Position numbers and translations under genes: made by a program. DNA of 64,000 nt. It comes from CATQHD01 sp965202675 (GTDB lineage: Bacteria; Actinomycetota; Acidimicrobiia; Spongiisociales; Spongiisociaceae). Under the pieces are notes generated by a model. The model searched no databases, was not told where the DNA came from, and saw only the letters and a program-made list of their open reading frames with translations. The stretch is taken from positions 434,001 through 498,000 of the forward strand of contig OZ241842.1 in NCBI GenBank assembly GCA_965202675.1. Reading direction: 5' to 3'. Numbering within the stretch: the stretch's first letter is position 1; each line of letters starts with the position of its first letter. Positions 1 to 9,434 of the stretch are shown here, one piece after another.

Positions 1-295
1 CGCTCGAAGAGCGGACCCGGGGTCCGTATCCGGGGCGCGTCAACACTTCTTCGGTTCACCGTGCGCCGCGCCGCGCAACAGAATCAAACGGCACGAGGTC
101 GGAATACCCGCCGCCGCAACAACCCTACGAATCTCGGAACCGCCCGCCCCGACCGTGTTGCCCAGCCGAATCGCGGGGCGTTAGGCCGCAACAACCATAC
201 GCATCTCTGGAACCGCCCGTCTGTCCGCGGATCTTTCTTGGCCTCCTCCTTCCCCCCCCGCCATCGTTGACCTCCACCCGCCATTCGAGAACGCG

Positions 296-326
296 AAAAA
301 CCGGCGCCCCGCCCCGGCTGCGCCGG
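296..326 (-). terminator. Intrinsic terminator of repeat copy A
   Basis: A perfect 7-bp GC stem (CCGGCGC/GCGCCGG) with a 12-nt loop is followed directly by TTTTT on the minus strand. Copies B and C have the same arrangement. Confidence 0.6.
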
Positions 327-476
327 GACCCTCCCCCGCCTCCACCACCGGCATCGGATCCGCCGCTCGGGCATGCCGCTCCTGTTCGGGCGGCGGCGCC
401 CGGCTCGACAAGGTTCCGATGATGACCGCCGCGCACTCCGGAACCCCGGCGGCGGTGTTTGTGTATCAGCACACAC
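296..476 (-). ncRNA. Candidate small RNA, repeat copy A
   Basis: This is one of five copies of a dispersed repeat. On the minus strand a promoter (-35 TTGGGT at 505-500, 17-bp spacer, -10 TACTAT at 482-477) is followed by about 170 nt of GC-rich sequence. The unit ends in an intrinsic-terminator-like hairpin: arms CCGGCGC/GCGCCGG at 326-320 and 307-301, then five Ts at 300-296. A reading frame starts inside the -10 box, so this promoter could not make a translatable copy of it; I favour a non-coding transcript. The function is unknown. Confidence 0.5.
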
Positions 477-690
477 ATAGTACCACAAACCTATGACAAA
501 CCCAATACCCTCATCCTGAAATGCGAAAAATATTCTTGCTTGCCGCCGGGAACGAACCGGCCGAGGGCGGACGGCCGCCCCGATCCGGCGCTTCGCTCAA
601 AGGGTGGACGGGGTTCGGATCGAATCGGGCCCTCAACCCCGGGTTGCGCCGGGTCGAAACCGAGCAACTGCCCAGCCGTCCGAGAACGCG

Positions 691-722
691 AAAATCCGGC
701 GCACCGCCCCCGGCTGCGCCGG
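691..722 (-). terminator. Intrinsic terminator of repeat copy B
   Basis: An 8-bp stem CCGGCGCA/TGCGCCGG is followed by ATTTT on the minus strand. Compared with copy A, the extra A-T pair extends the stem. Confidence 0.6.
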
Positions 723-871
723 GCCCTCCCCCGCCTCCACCACCGGCATCGGATCCGCCGCTTGGGCATGCCGCTCCTGTTCGGGCGGCGGCGCCCGGCT
801 CGACAAGGTTCCGATGATGACCGCCGCGCTCTCCGGAATCCCGGCGGCGGTGTTTGTGTATCAGCGCCCGC
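691..871 (-). ncRNA. Candidate small RNA, repeat copy B
   Basis: This is the second minus-strand copy of the repeat. Its promoter is TTGAAT (900-895), a 17-bp spacer and TACTAT (877-872). The body is close to copy A, and it ends in a hairpin with 8-bp arms CCGGCGCA/TGCGCCGG (722-715 and 703-696) followed by A and TTTT (694-691). Homology with copies C and D extends upstream of the promoter to about 965, through a block containing GCAAGA. I infer a short untranslated transcript and know of no assigned function. Confidence 0.5.
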
Positions 872-980
872 ATAGTACCGCAAACCTACGACAAATTCAA
901 TACCCTTATCCTGAAATGCGGAAAATTCTTGCCCGGTGCGGGCGGGGTGCTCCTGAGCAGGGGCGCAAGAGTGCATCCGG

Positions 981-1718
981 CTAGCCGGTCGTCGAACCCC
1001 CGGGTTGCTCCGGATCGAACAGGGCGCCCTGGGGGTCGGGCCTGACGTATCGGGGTATCCCGGTCCAGGGAAGGTAGTCCATGAACACCCAGCTGCGCCT
1101 GTGGATGCTGGAGGGCCCCCAGGCGTGGAGGGCGGCCTTGTGCCGGGGGCTGGGGTAACCCTTGTTCTCCTCGAAGCAGTAGTTGGGGTAGAAGGGGGCG
1201 AGATCGCGCATTATCCGGTCGCGCACCACCTTGGCGAGGACGGAAGCGGCGGCGATGGAGAGCGAGAGGGCGTCGCCCTTGACCAACCGGACGGCGCCGT
1301 TGCCCCCCACGAAGTCCCACCGCCCGTCGATCAGTATCCGATCCGGCGCCGCCCCCAGGGCGTCCAGGGCCCGCCGGGCGGCCAGGCGCTGCGCGTCCGA
1401 CATTCCGAGCCGGTCGCATTCTTCGTGGCCGGCGTGCCCGACCGCCCATCGTGTACACCAGCCGGCCACCCGGTCGAAGAGGGCCTCCCGCTCGGCTTCG
1501 GTCAGCATCTTCGAGTCCCTCAGCTTGTAGATGCGCCGGTCTTTGGGGATCACCGCGACGCCTACCGTCAGCGGCCCCGCCCAGGCGCCCTTGCCCACCT
1601 CGTCCACTCCCGCCACCACCTCGCAGCCCGCCTCCCAGAGGCGCCGTTCCACCGCCAGGCCGGGGGCGCGGTTCTTCAGGGCGGTACGGAGTCTGGGAAC
1701 CGCGGCGGCCACGCCCAC
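981..1718 (-). CDS. rnhB: Ribonuclease HII
   Basis: RNase HII cleaves RNA in RNA/DNA hybrids and removes misincorporated ribonucleotides. The protein carries the family signature DEVGKGAWAGP near residue 40, an aspartate in LIDGRWDF, and the block KGDALSLSIAAASVLAK followed by RD. The length (245 aa) is normal. I place the start at GTG 1718; GTG 1712 and an ATG near 1759 are alternatives, the last overlapping less of the conserved region. It lies downstream of the solute-binding lipoprotein gene and reads toward the repeats at 1-980, so it is the last gene of this minus-strand run. Confidence 0.9.
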   Translation of the reverse strand: MGVAAAVPRLRTALKNRAPGLAVERRLWEAGCEVVAGVDEVGKGAWAGPLTVGVAVIPKDRRIYKLRDSKMLTEAEREALFDRVAGWCTRWAVGHAGHEECDRLGMSDAQRLAARRALDALGAAPDRILIDGRWDFVGGNGAVRLVKGDALSLSIAAASVLAKVVRDRIMRDLAPFYPNYCFEENKGYPSPRHKAALHAWGPSSIHRRSWVFMDYLPWTGIPRYVRPDPQGALFDPEQPGGSTTG

Positions 1719-1770
1719 AGCATACCGGTGCGGACAGGCCCGGGCCGGCGTCGGGAGCATCCGGGCGGGG

Positions 1771-2913
1771 TCAGGACCGTTCCAGAGGTATGAACTCCTC
1801 GGCGTACAGGCGGTCGATTTCCTCGTTGTAGACCAGCAGCACCAGACGGTCCAGCACCTCCGGGGGCGGATAGATGCTCGGATCGGACGCCAGCTCCGGC
1901 AGCACGTGTTCAAGGGCCGCCAGGTTGGGCGTGGCCGCCCCGGAGTAGTTGGCCGCCTCGGCTCCGTTCCTCGGCTCGAGTATGAAATCTATGAAGGAAT
2001 GGGCGCTGCACGGGCGGCGGGAGGTGGCGGGAACCACCATGTAATCCACCCAGGCGACGGCGCCCTCGCCGGGCACCGCGTAACGGAAGTCGACGGTTTC
2101 GGAGGTGAGCGCCTCCAGGAAATCGTCGGATCTCCCGTGGGCGACGTCGAACACGCCTTCCACGAGTTTCGGTACGTAGTCATCGGAGTCGAACCCGCCC
2201 AGATGGGCCTGAGCCGCCTGCACCAGCTCGGCGGCCCTCCTGACCTCGAAACGGTTCATCGAGTTCGGTGAATGCCCGAGATACAGCATGGCGGCGGCCA
2301 ACACCTGCCGCCCCTCCGCCAGCAGGGAGACCCGCCCGGCGTATATCCAGGTCTGGTAGGTGTCGAACACCATGCCCCAGGTCGGATCGAGGTCGGCGCC
2401 CACCACGTTGATGTTCATGCCGATGCCCACCGTCCCCCACAGCAGAGGCACGGAGTAGAACCGCTCATCGCCGCCGCTTCCGGCGTCGAACCTGGGATCC
2501 AGATTGACCCTCCCCGGGAGGGCGATCGGGTCGAGCGGCAACAGGTTTCCCCCCCGCCGCAGGATGTCCGCTGCGTAGCCGGTCAGCAGGATCACGTCGA
2601 AGGCGTCGGCGCCGGCCGTGACCCGGGATAACAGGTCGTCCTCTGCTGCGTAGGTGAGCTCGACCACGTCGACCCCGTACCGCCGCTCGAACCGGTCGAT
2701 CACCTGAGGGGACAGCTGGTCCGGTTCGGAGAGCAGGATCACATCTCCGTCGATCTGGCCCGCCGCGCAGACGGGCGGCGGCGGCTCCTCCGCCGGTTGT
2801 GATCCGCCCGCCCCGCAGGCGCCCGATATGAGGGCCAGCCCGGCCAGGGCCGCCGCCCGGCGCCGCCTCGGATTCGACGCCCCCGCGCCGCGACCGCCGC
2901 GTTTTAAGGGAAT
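1771..2913 (-). CDS. Extracellular solute-binding lipoprotein (spermidine/putrescine type)
   Basis: This is a periplasmic-type binding protein of about 380 residues with polyamine/iron-class features: an early strand VILLSEPDQLSPQVIDRFE, then FDVILLTGYAADILRR and a C-terminal PPPEVLDRL. An Arg-rich N-terminus, hydrophobic stretch and Cys (ALISGAC) indicate a lipoprotein. No transporter permease or ATPase gene is adjacent. The start is odd: there is no ATG, GTG or TTG in frame between the upstream hydrolase coding sequence and the signal peptide. The best candidate is ATT at 2913, overlapping the hydrolase stop by 10 nt with GAGGG just upstream. A long open extension to 3450 only shadows the hydrolase gene. 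The substrate is not deducible. Confidence 0.75.
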   Translation of the reverse strand: MPLKRGGRGAGASNPRRRRAAALAGLALISGACGAGGSQPAEEPPPPVCAAGQIDGDVILLSEPDQLSPQVIDRFERRYGVDVVELTYAAEDDLLSRVTAGADAFDVILLTGYAADILRRGGNLLPLDPIALPGRVNLDPRFDAGSGGDERFYSVPLLWGTVGIGMNINVVGADLDPTWGMVFDTYQTWIYAGRVSLLAEGRQVLAAAMLYLGHSPNSMNRFEVRRAAELVQAAQAHLGGFDSDDYVPKLVEGVFDVAHGRSDDFLEALTSETVDFRYAVPGEGAVAWVDYMVVPATSRRPCSAHSFIDFILEPRNGAEAANYSGAATPNLAALEHVLPELASDPSIYPPPEVLDRLVLLVYNEEIDRLYAEEFIPLERS

Positions 2914-4622
2914 AGCACCCTCGGCATGTCCGCCAGGCAGGCGGTGTCGGGCTCGTCGGCCGGGTCGGCGAGGAAATCCAGCATTATCGACCGGGGGCAG
3001 CCTTCTACGGTGCTCACCCCGTGGGCCAGGGTGGGAAACTCCACCAACCAGGCGCCGCCGAGGTGCTCGGCGGTCCGGCGGCCGTAGTCCGGCGGGGTGA
3101 CCGGGTCGAAGCGGCCCGCCATCACCAGGGCGGGGATGCTGCTGGTTACCGGCTGGTTCTCGATCGGGCCGGCCTGCCCGGCGCCCCAGGCGGCGCAGAA
3201 TTCGGAGGCGTTTCCCAGCTCGAACAGCGAGCCTTCGACCAGGGGCGCCAGCCGGGGGTGCGCCTCGCGCTCCGAGCTCACCAGGCCGGGATCGGAGAAG
3301 GGCACTTCCTCGCGGCAGCCGATCGTTACGTTCATGCCGACGGACAGGAAGGCGCTGTTGGCCAGGAACAGCGACAGGAGTTCCTCGGCGCTGCTGTAGC
3401 GGCCGTCCTGGATTTCGGCCAGCGCCTGGGGAATCCGCGGGAAGCTCCACTCGGAGTAGAGGGCCAGGAACACCAGCGACAGCAGCCCGCCGCCGTCAAG
3501 CAGGGCCGGATAGGTGCGGAAGGTGAAGTAGTCGATGACCTCGATCTCCGCCGGCGATTCGTCGAGACGCTCTACCGCCGAGAACAGGAGCGTTTCCAGG
3601 TCCCCGTAGGCGGAGCTGCAGTAGGGGTCTGCGGCGCAGGCCGAGAAGATCTCATCCAGAGCGCCGGCCGCCCCCCTCAGGGCGAGGGCGATCTCGTCGA
3701 CCTGATGCGGATAGGCGGAGTCCAGGACGACGCTGCGGATCCCTTCCGGGTGGTCCCGCATCACGGTCAGGGCCAGGCGGGTTCCGTAGGAGATGCCGTA
3801 CAGGTCCCACTCGTCGTAGCCGAGCGCCGCCCGCAGGTCGGCCACGTCGGCCGCCGAGGCGGCGCTGTTGAAGTTGGAGAGGTCGATTCCCCTGCTCCCC
3901 CATGTTTCCCGGCACTCATGGAGGACCGCCGTGTAGCGGGCCAGCCACTCTTCGTCGGGGAGGTCCTCGTCCAGCAGATCAAACGTCAGCAGGCGGATTT
4001 CCGGACACGAAAGGGACGGTTCGGAGTAACCCACCCCCCTCTGGTCGAACACTATCACCGTCCGCTCGGCGTCGAGGGGTTTCACCAGCGTTTCGTAGGA
4101 GAAGGGCAGGCTTGCGAGGGCTTCTCCGCCCGGCCCGCCCTCCAGGTAGACCACCGGAGGGTGTATCTCTTCGGACCGGGCGGGAAAGACCGCCGCCGCC
4201 AGCCGGATCCGGCCTTCTTCGGGGCGGGAGCGGTTTGCGGGGACGGACAGGTAACCGCATTGGGGGTCGGCGCCGGGCAGGGGACGGAAGGGGCACTCCT
4301 CCAGGGTGAAAGAAACCTCGTATTCCCCCGCCGCGACGGCGGTGTCCGCGGGGCGGGCGGCGGTCGTCGAGGCCGTGGATGCGGCCGCAGACGTGGATGC
4401 AGCCGGCGCCTCCGTTGCCGTTACCTCGATGGAAGCTGCCGGGGCGGCCGCGGCGCCCGTCGATGAGGCGCCCGTCGATGCGGTCGGGCCGGGCGCCGGC
4501 CCTCCCCCGCCGCAGGCCGCCAACGTCAATGCCAGCGACACGGCCGCCGCGATGCTCGGTTTCCATGAAACAGGACGGTGGGTGCCCGCCCGGCGGAGGC
4601 CGCCGATCAACCCGGCGGCCAT
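2904..4622 (-). CDS. Secreted alpha/beta hydrolase lipoprotein, TAP-like
   Basis: The 572-residue protein has a signal sequence ending in a canonical lipobox (LTLAAC), a low-complexity Ala/Ser/Thr linker, and an alpha/beta-hydrolase fold. Visible elements are the oxyanion motif EGGPGGEA, DQRGVGYS, the nucleophile elbow GISYGTR (GxSxG), a late Asp in GRFDPVTP and a His in LAHGVS. The last two lie in a TAP-like C-terminal domain. Relatives include tripeptidyl aminopeptidases and prolyl aminopeptidases, so a peptidase role at the membrane surface is likely; the substrate is unknown. ATG 4622 overlaps the HIT gene stop by 16 nt, implying translational coupling. The next gene down overlaps its stop. 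Confidence 0.85.
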   Translation of the reverse strand: MAAGLIGGLRRAGTHRPVSWKPSIAAAVSLALTLAACGGGGPAPGPTASTGASSTGAAAAPAASIEVTATEAPAASTSAAASTASTTAARPADTAVAAGEYEVSFTLEECPFRPLPGADPQCGYLSVPANRSRPEEGRIRLAAAVFPARSEEIHPPVVYLEGGPGGEALASLPFSYETLVKPLDAERTVIVFDQRGVGYSEPSLSCPEIRLLTFDLLDEDLPDEEWLARYTAVLHECRETWGSRGIDLSNFNSAASAADVADLRAALGYDEWDLYGISYGTRLALTVMRDHPEGIRSVVLDSAYPHQVDEIALALRGAAGALDEIFSACAADPYCSSAYGDLETLLFSAVERLDESPAEIEVIDYFTFRTYPALLDGGGLLSLVFLALYSEWSFPRIPQALAEIQDGRYSSAEELLSLFLANSAFLSVGMNVTIGCREEVPFSDPGLVSSEREAHPRLAPLVEGSLFELGNASEFCAAWGAGQAGPIENQPVTSSIPALVMAGRFDPVTPPDYGRRTAEHLGGAWLVEFPTLAHGVSTVEGCPRSIMLDFLADPADEPDTACLADMPRVLFP

Positions 4623-4993
4623 TTCATCGGTCGTCCGCCGAGCACATGGAAGTGGAGATGGTCGACCGATTGACCGCCGTCGCCTCCGATGTTGGTCACC
4701 ACCCGGTATCCGGACTCGGCGACGCCTTCCGCGGCGGCCACCGACGCGCACACCCCCAGCAGGTGACCCAGCAGTTCCCGGTGTTCGGCGGAGGCGCGGG
4801 CCAGGCTCCGGATGGGTTCCCGCGGTATGACCAGCACGTGGACATCGGCCTGCGGGTCGATGTCCCTGAAAGCGACGCACAGCTCGTCCTCGTACACGAT
4901 ATCGGCCGGGATCTCCCCCCGCAGGATCATTCCGAAGACGGTGCCGCCTCCCTGCGCCTGCGGTTCTCCGGTGCTGCGTTCCTCATCGACCAC
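4607..4993 (-). CDS. HIT family nucleotide-binding hydrolase
   Basis: This is a histidine-triad protein of 128 aa. It shows the early FGMILRGEIPADIVYEDE segment, VLVIPREP, and the catalytic triad region QSVDHLHFHVLGGR. Members hydrolyse nucleoside phosphoramidates and related adenylated compounds in the cytoplasm. The gene overlaps the Trm112-like gene upstream by 11 nt and the hydrolase downstream by 16 nt, so the three form a tight minus-strand run. The start at 4993 gives the usual family length. Confidence 0.9.
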   Translation of the reverse strand: MVDEERSTGEPQAQGGGTVFGMILRGEIPADIVYEDELCVAFRDIDPQADVHVLVIPREPIRSLARASAEHRELLGHLLGVCASVAAAEGVAESGYRVVTNIGGDGGQSVDHLHFHVLGGRPMKWPPG

Positions 4994-5189
4994 GGCTCAT
5001 CACCGCCTTCCATTCTGCTTCCGGCAACTGTTCGGCTTCTTCCACCAACATCACCGGGACGGTCCCGTCGATCCGGTACCGCATCCTGGTGGCGGGGTCG
5101 GTGGAGACCAGCGCCCCGTCGATCTCCCGCAGGGGGGCCTTGCTGACCGGACACACCAGTATGTCGAGCAGGGCGGGGTCGATGGGCAT
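4983..5189 (-). CDS. Trm112-like small protein
   Basis: The 68-aa protein begins MPIDPALLDILVCP and continues VSKAPLREIDGALVS, a recognisable Trm112p-like (UPF0434) pattern. In this protein only one of the usual Cys positions is kept. Trm112-type proteins can act as small partners or activators of methyltransferases; the actinobacterial ones are poorly characterised. I chose ATG 5189 over an upstream ATG at 5378. The longer version would run antisense into the YbaK-like gene and lacks family similarity. Confidence 0.7.
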   Translation of the reverse strand: MPIDPALLDILVCPVSKAPLREIDGALVSTDPATRMRYRIDGTVPVMLVEEAEQLPEAEWKAVMSRGR

Positions 5190-5244
5190 ATCGGAATCGT
5201 ACACCGGACGCCGCCCGGGATGGATCTGCGGGCAAGGAGCCGGA

Positions 5245-5250
5245 TAGACT
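5245..5250 (+). promoter_or_regulatory. -10 box of a probable leaderless promoter
   Basis: TAGACT lies 6 nt before ATG 5257 and there is no Shine-Dalgarno sequence between them. A transcript from this box would start at or next to the start codon. Confidence 0.5.
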
Positions 5251-5256
5251 GGCGGC

Positions 5257-5802
5257 ATGGAACCGGACCGCCCGGACAGCATGGAAGACGCCGCCGCCGC
5301 CCGGAGGGTGCAGGAGGCCCTCGCTTCCCTGAACGCCGAGTTCAGGGTGATGGAGATCGACCCCGCCTTCACCCACACCGCCGCCTTCTGCGACCGTTAC
5401 GGGTACCCGCTCGAGCAGGCGGCCAACGCCATCCTGGTGTCGTCGAAGCGTCCGGCCGGGCGCAACGCGGTGTGCGTGGCGACGGCCGTGACCCGCCTCG
5501 ATGTGAACCGCCGGGTGAGGTCCCTGCTGGGAGTGCGGAAGCTGTCCTTCGCTCCGGCCGAGTCGGCCCGGGAGCTTACCGGCATGATGACCGGCGGGGT
5601 TGCGCCCTTCGGGCTTCCCGACGGCCTCCCGGTCTACGTGGACTCCCGGGTAATGGAACTCGACGAGATCCTGGTTGGGGGCGGCGGCAGGGCGTCCAAG
5701 ATATTCGTGGACCCCGAAGTGTTCGCCCGGATGCCGCAGGTTACGGTGGTCGAGGAGCTGGCGGTTCCGATTGCCGGCGGCCCCGGCGGCGGCCCGGCCT
5801 GA
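5257..5802 (+). CDS. YbaK/EbsC-type aminoacyl-tRNA deacylase
   Basis: The 181-residue protein belongs to the YbaK/ProX editing-domain family, which hydrolyses mischarged aminoacyl-tRNA (for example Cys- or Ala-tRNAPro). Visible hallmarks are AANAILVSSKR, the central lysine region LLGVRKLSFAPAE and the GMMTGGVAPFGLP loop that precedes the substrate pocket in this family. It is a lone plus-strand gene among minus-strand neighbours. Its last 62 bp overlap the 3' end of the SURF1 gene on the other strand, so the two transcripts must be partly antisense. The start has a -10 box 6 nt upstream and no ribosome binding site. Confidence 0.88.
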   Translation: MEPDRPDSMEDAAAARRVQEALASLNAEFRVMEIDPAFTHTAAFCDRYGYPLEQAANAILVSSKRPAGRNAVCVATAVTRLDVNRRVRSLLGVRKLSFAPAESARELTGMMTGGVAPFGLPDGLPVYVDSRVMELDEILVGGGGRASKIFVDPEVFARMPQVTVVEELAVPIAGGPGGGPA

Positions 5803-6541
5803 GCTCCCTGCGCATCAGGGCCAGGTAGACCGCCAGCGCGGTCCCTCCGAACGAGAACCATTGCACCGCGTAGGACAGGTGGGAGCCTTCGTCGAGGGGC
5901 GGGACCGGCGCCGGGACGGGGAACCGGTCCGGATCGTCAGGTTCGAGGAGCTGAATCCAGAAAGGCAGGAGAGGAAGGCCGACCTGTTGCTGGATGCGGC
6001 CCACGTCGATCCGGGCCGCCGTCTCCAGCGGGCCGTCCGGTTCCCGCCTTCCGAGGGCGGGGCGCTGCTGGTCGGCGCGCAGCAATCCGGCCATCGCGAT
6101 CTCCCCGGACGGTGGATAGAGGTCCGCCGCCGGGGGCGGTTCCATTTCCAGAGGGAACCAGCCCGCGTTCACCAGCACCGCGCGGCCGTCTCCCAGGTCG
6201 AGCGGGAAGACGGCGTGTACGCCGGCCCGGCTGTTGACCACCTGGGAACGGATCAACACCCGGCCTTCGTCCAACAGCCTGCCCTCGGCGGAGACCCGGG
6301 TGAACTCGTAGTGCGAAGGATCGGTTGCGACGCCCTCCCGGGGCGCCAGCGCCTCAACGAGCTGGCCCAGGTCGACGGGCGCCCGGTCGAGGCGGCTGCC
6401 GACAACCGCGTTGGAAGCCCGGCGCTCTTCCAGCCGCCCCAGCTGCCAGAAACCCAGCGCCGCGCATGCCGCGGTGAGCAGCGTTGCGAAGATCGACAGC
6501 GCGATCCAGCGGGGGCGCAACAGAGCTTTCACCATATCCAT
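5741..6541 (-). CDS. SURF1 family cytochrome oxidase assembly protein
   Basis: The 266-aa membrane protein has an N-terminal transmembrane segment (ALSIFATLLTAACAALGFWQ) running into the family signature GFWQLGR. Next come an extracytoplasmic domain with NAGWFP, and a second segment near the C-terminus after HLSYAVQWFSFGG. SURF1 proteins help insert haem a into the aa3-type oxidase, so this suggests aerobic respiration. The C-terminus ends in an Arg/Pro-rich tail. The 3' end overlaps the convergent YbaK-like gene by 62 bp. Confidence 0.88.
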   Translation of the reverse strand: MDMVKALLRPRWIALSIFATLLTAACAALGFWQLGRLEERRASNAVVGSRLDRAPVDLGQLVEALAPREGVATDPSHYEFTRVSAEGRLLDEGRVLIRSQVVNSRAGVHAVFPLDLGDGRAVLVNAGWFPLEMEPPPAADLYPPSGEIAMAGLLRADQQRPALGRREPDGPLETAARIDVGRIQQQVGLPLLPFWIQLLEPDDPDRFPVPAPVPPLDEGSHLSYAVQWFSFGGTALAVYLALMRRELRPGRRRGRRQSEPPAPRPP

Positions 6542-6623
6542 TATCCCGCCTCGCGGATCGGGTCCGGCCGCCGGGCGGGCAGGCCTTCCGCGCCCGGGGG
6601 CCGGACCATGATCGCGCCGCCGA

Positions 6624-6977
6624 TCAGCCGACGGAGGGCGCCTCGCCCAGCTCGACGGCAGAGGCGACCACCTCCACCCGGCTGTGGCGGCCTTCGGAGT
6701 CGGTCCAGAACCGCCGATGCACCTGCCCGGCGATCTCGACGGGGGTGCCCCGCGCCGCTCCCACCAGGGCCGGGTCGGGCTCCCAGACGGTGACCGGCAG
6801 TACGTCGGTCCGGCTCGGCGAAGGCAGCCGGACGGTGACGAGAAGACGGGCCAGCGAGGCGCCGGAGCCGAAGGTCCGATGCTCGGGCGACGCGGCGAGC
6901 TTCCCCTTCAGGAAGACCTCGTTGCGGTCGACGGCGGCGCTATCGCCGGAGTTGCCGTTGGTGTTTTCCGTGGTCAT
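6624..6977 (-). CDS. ssb: Single-stranded DNA-binding protein (short)
   Basis: This is an OB-fold SSB-like protein of 117 aa: NEVFLKGKLAASPEHR, ARLLVTVRLPS, LPVTVWEPD, GTPVEIAGQVHRRFW. It lacks the acidic C-terminal tail of the main replicative SSB, so it is more likely an accessory SSB. ATG 6977 is preceded by GAAGGAG at good spacing. An upstream ATG at 7046 would add a non-conserved leader. It sits downstream of the TPR gene and recA in the same orientation, which fits a role near recombination. Confidence 0.75.
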   Translation of the reverse strand: MTTENTNGNSGDSAAVDRNEVFLKGKLAASPEHRTFGSGASLARLLVTVRLPSPSRTDVLPVTVWEPDPALVGAARGTPVEIAGQVHRRFWTDSEGRHSRVEVVASAVELGEAPSVG

Positions 6978-7105
6978 GAGTTGCTCCTTCACTATGGGGA
7001 ATGCGGTAGAGATACCAATGTAAGATATGGGTGTGACAGATTTCATTTGATAGCGTTACCATCTTAAAAATTTCCGGCCTTCGCCTGCTGCGGGCCCGGT
7101 TTCGC

Positions 7106-8194
7106 TCACGGGCGGCTGCCGGCATCGATCCTGGACATCAGCTCATCGAGGCCCGCCATGGCGGGGTCGGCCCGGTAGACGGCGCCGGCCAGCTGCTCCG
7201 CCGCTTCGGCGTCGCCGATCTCCAGGGCGGCGCGGGCGGCTATGAACCACCTCCGCAGCTCGTAGGGCGGGGCGCCGGGGGGGAGACGGGAGGGCCGGGT
7301 CACCGCCCATGCTTCGGCCGGGCGGTCCTGGTCGAGCAGGAATGCGCCGTAGACCACCCTGGCCTCGGCTTCGGCGGGGCGGTCGCCGCCCAGCTCGCCG
7401 AACCGCGCCCAGGTCTTCTCTACGTCCGCGCCCCGGCCGAGGGCGCGCAGGCAATCCATCTCCGCCGGCATGTACGAAGTGTCTCCGGCCATCCGCCGGT
7501 AGGCGCGCATCTCGGCCAGGGCCTCGCCCCATCTTTCCAGCCGGTAGGCGCTGAGGCCCAACAGCTCCCGCACCGACGGCGATCTGGGGCTCAGCTGCTT
7601 GGCCTTGGCCAGCCTGCGGCGGGCCGCTTCGAATTCTTCGTTTCCGTAGGCGTCTATTCCCTCGGCGATCACCTTCAGCGAGGCGTCCCGGCGGTCCTTG
7701 TGGGTGGTGCGGTGGATCTCCTCCCGCATCCAGCGGGGCAGGTTGTCGGGCCCCGCCCCCGTGTGTGGCGGCTTGCGCTCTGATCGGGGGTCGGGCCGGC
7801 CGCCCGGCCTGCGGGCGGGTTTGCGTCCGGGCCGCCCGTCTCTGCCGCCCCGCTTGCCCCGGGGCTGGCCCGGCCCGGCTCGGCGGGACCCGGACGGCCT
7901 GCCGCCCGGCCTGCGGGCGGGTTTGCGGCGCGGGCCGCCGCCGCCGGAGCCCCCGGGCTCGGCCCTGCCCCGGGCGGCGCGGTCCGAACCCCGGCCGGAA
8001 CCCTTCTTGCCGGACCGGGGGCGCTCCGCCCCCCGGCCTCGGCTCCTGCTGGAACCCCCGGCCGGCCGCCCCCTGGAGCGGCCCGGAGGTCCGGAGCTCC
8101 GCCGGGGCCGGCCCGCCCGGCCGGAGTTCTGCCGGCCCGGGTTTCCGCCGCCCGTTCTCCTGGGATTCGATTGCTTGCGGTGCGGGGCGGCCAT
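7106..8194 (-). CDS. TPR protein with a long basic disordered N-terminus
   Basis: The 362-residue protein has two parts. Residues 1 to about 150 are almost entirely Arg, Gly, Pro and Ser, with repeats such as RRKPARRPGGRP occurring twice. The rest is helical with tetratricopeptide-like repeats (YGNEEFEAARRRLAKAKQLSPRSP, LLGLSAYRLERWGEALAEMRAYRR). TPR domains usually hold protein partners, and the basic arm could bind nucleic acid. No catalytic motif is visible. Homologues of such proteins occur near recA in actinobacteria, but no function is assigned. Confidence 0.65.
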   Translation of the reverse strand: MAAPHRKQSNPRRTGGGNPGRQNSGRAGRPRRSSGPPGRSRGRPAGGSSRSRGRGAERPRSGKKGSGRGSDRAARGRAEPGGSGGGGPRRKPARRPGGRPSGSRRAGPGQPRGKRGGRDGRPGRKPARRPGGRPDPRSERKPPHTGAGPDNLPRWMREEIHRTTHKDRRDASLKVIAEGIDAYGNEEFEAARRRLAKAKQLSPRSPSVRELLGLSAYRLERWGEALAEMRAYRRMAGDTSYMPAEMDCLRALGRGADVEKTWARFGELGGDRPAEAEARVVYGAFLLDQDRPAEAWAVTRPSRLPPGAPPYELRRWFIAARAALEIGDAEAAEQLAGAVYRADPAMAGLDELMSRIDAGSRP

Positions 8195-8289
8195 GCCCGA
8201 ACTCTCCCGACGCTGCGCCGTATGGAACAGCCGACATCGTATAACCGGAGTCCGGCTTACCGGATATTCCGGCCCGGACCAGGAAGGCG

Positions 8290-8311
8290 CCCAGGGATCA
8301 GAAACCCTGGG
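8290..8311 (-). terminator. Hairpin downstream of recA (first)
   Basis: A 7-bp perfect stem CCCAGGG/CCCTGGG with an 8-nt loop has no T-tract. It lies between recA and the TPR gene. Confidence 0.45.
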
Positions 8312-8342
8312 CCGGCAAGACAGAGACCGCGGCGGCGGGGGC

Positions 8343-8381
8343 CCGGGGGCCGGGGCGGGGCACTCCGCCGCCGGCCCCCGG
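8343..8381 (-). terminator. Strong hairpin just downstream of recA
   Basis: The arms CCGGGGGCCGG and CCGGCCCCCGG (11 bp, perfect) enclose a 17-nt loop, starting 13 nt past the recA stop. There is no T-run, as is common for actinobacterial L-shaped terminators. Confidence 0.6.
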
Positions 8382-8393
8382 ACAGGCCTGATG

Positions 8394-9434
<1,041 letters not shown>

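Larger units (their letters stand above)
1..980. other. Gene-free repeat region
   Basis: I see no credible gene here. Long open frames exist on both strands, but they come from GC-rich repeats and have Arg/Gly/Pro-rich shadow compositions. The region holds two copies (A and B) of a dispersed repeat, annotated separately. A short imperfect direct repeat beginning CCGCAACAACC is also present at 114-146 and 186-219. Confidence 0.7.

Noticed and set aside
84..488. Repeated reading frames starting inside the repeat promoter (for example those beginning M-x-x-LIHKHRRR)
   Set aside because: The ATG lies in the -10 box and so would not be in the transcript; frames are Arg/Gly-rich and end differently in each copy.
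2914..3450. Upstream extension of the solute-binding protein
   Set aside because: It is a shadow frame of the hydrolase gene, Arg/Gly/Pro-rich, and would put the signal peptide in the middle of the protein.
4983..5378. 131-aa version of the Trm112-like protein
   Set aside because: The extra N-terminus is antisense to the YbaK-like gene and lacks similarity; ATG 5189 gives the family-sized product.
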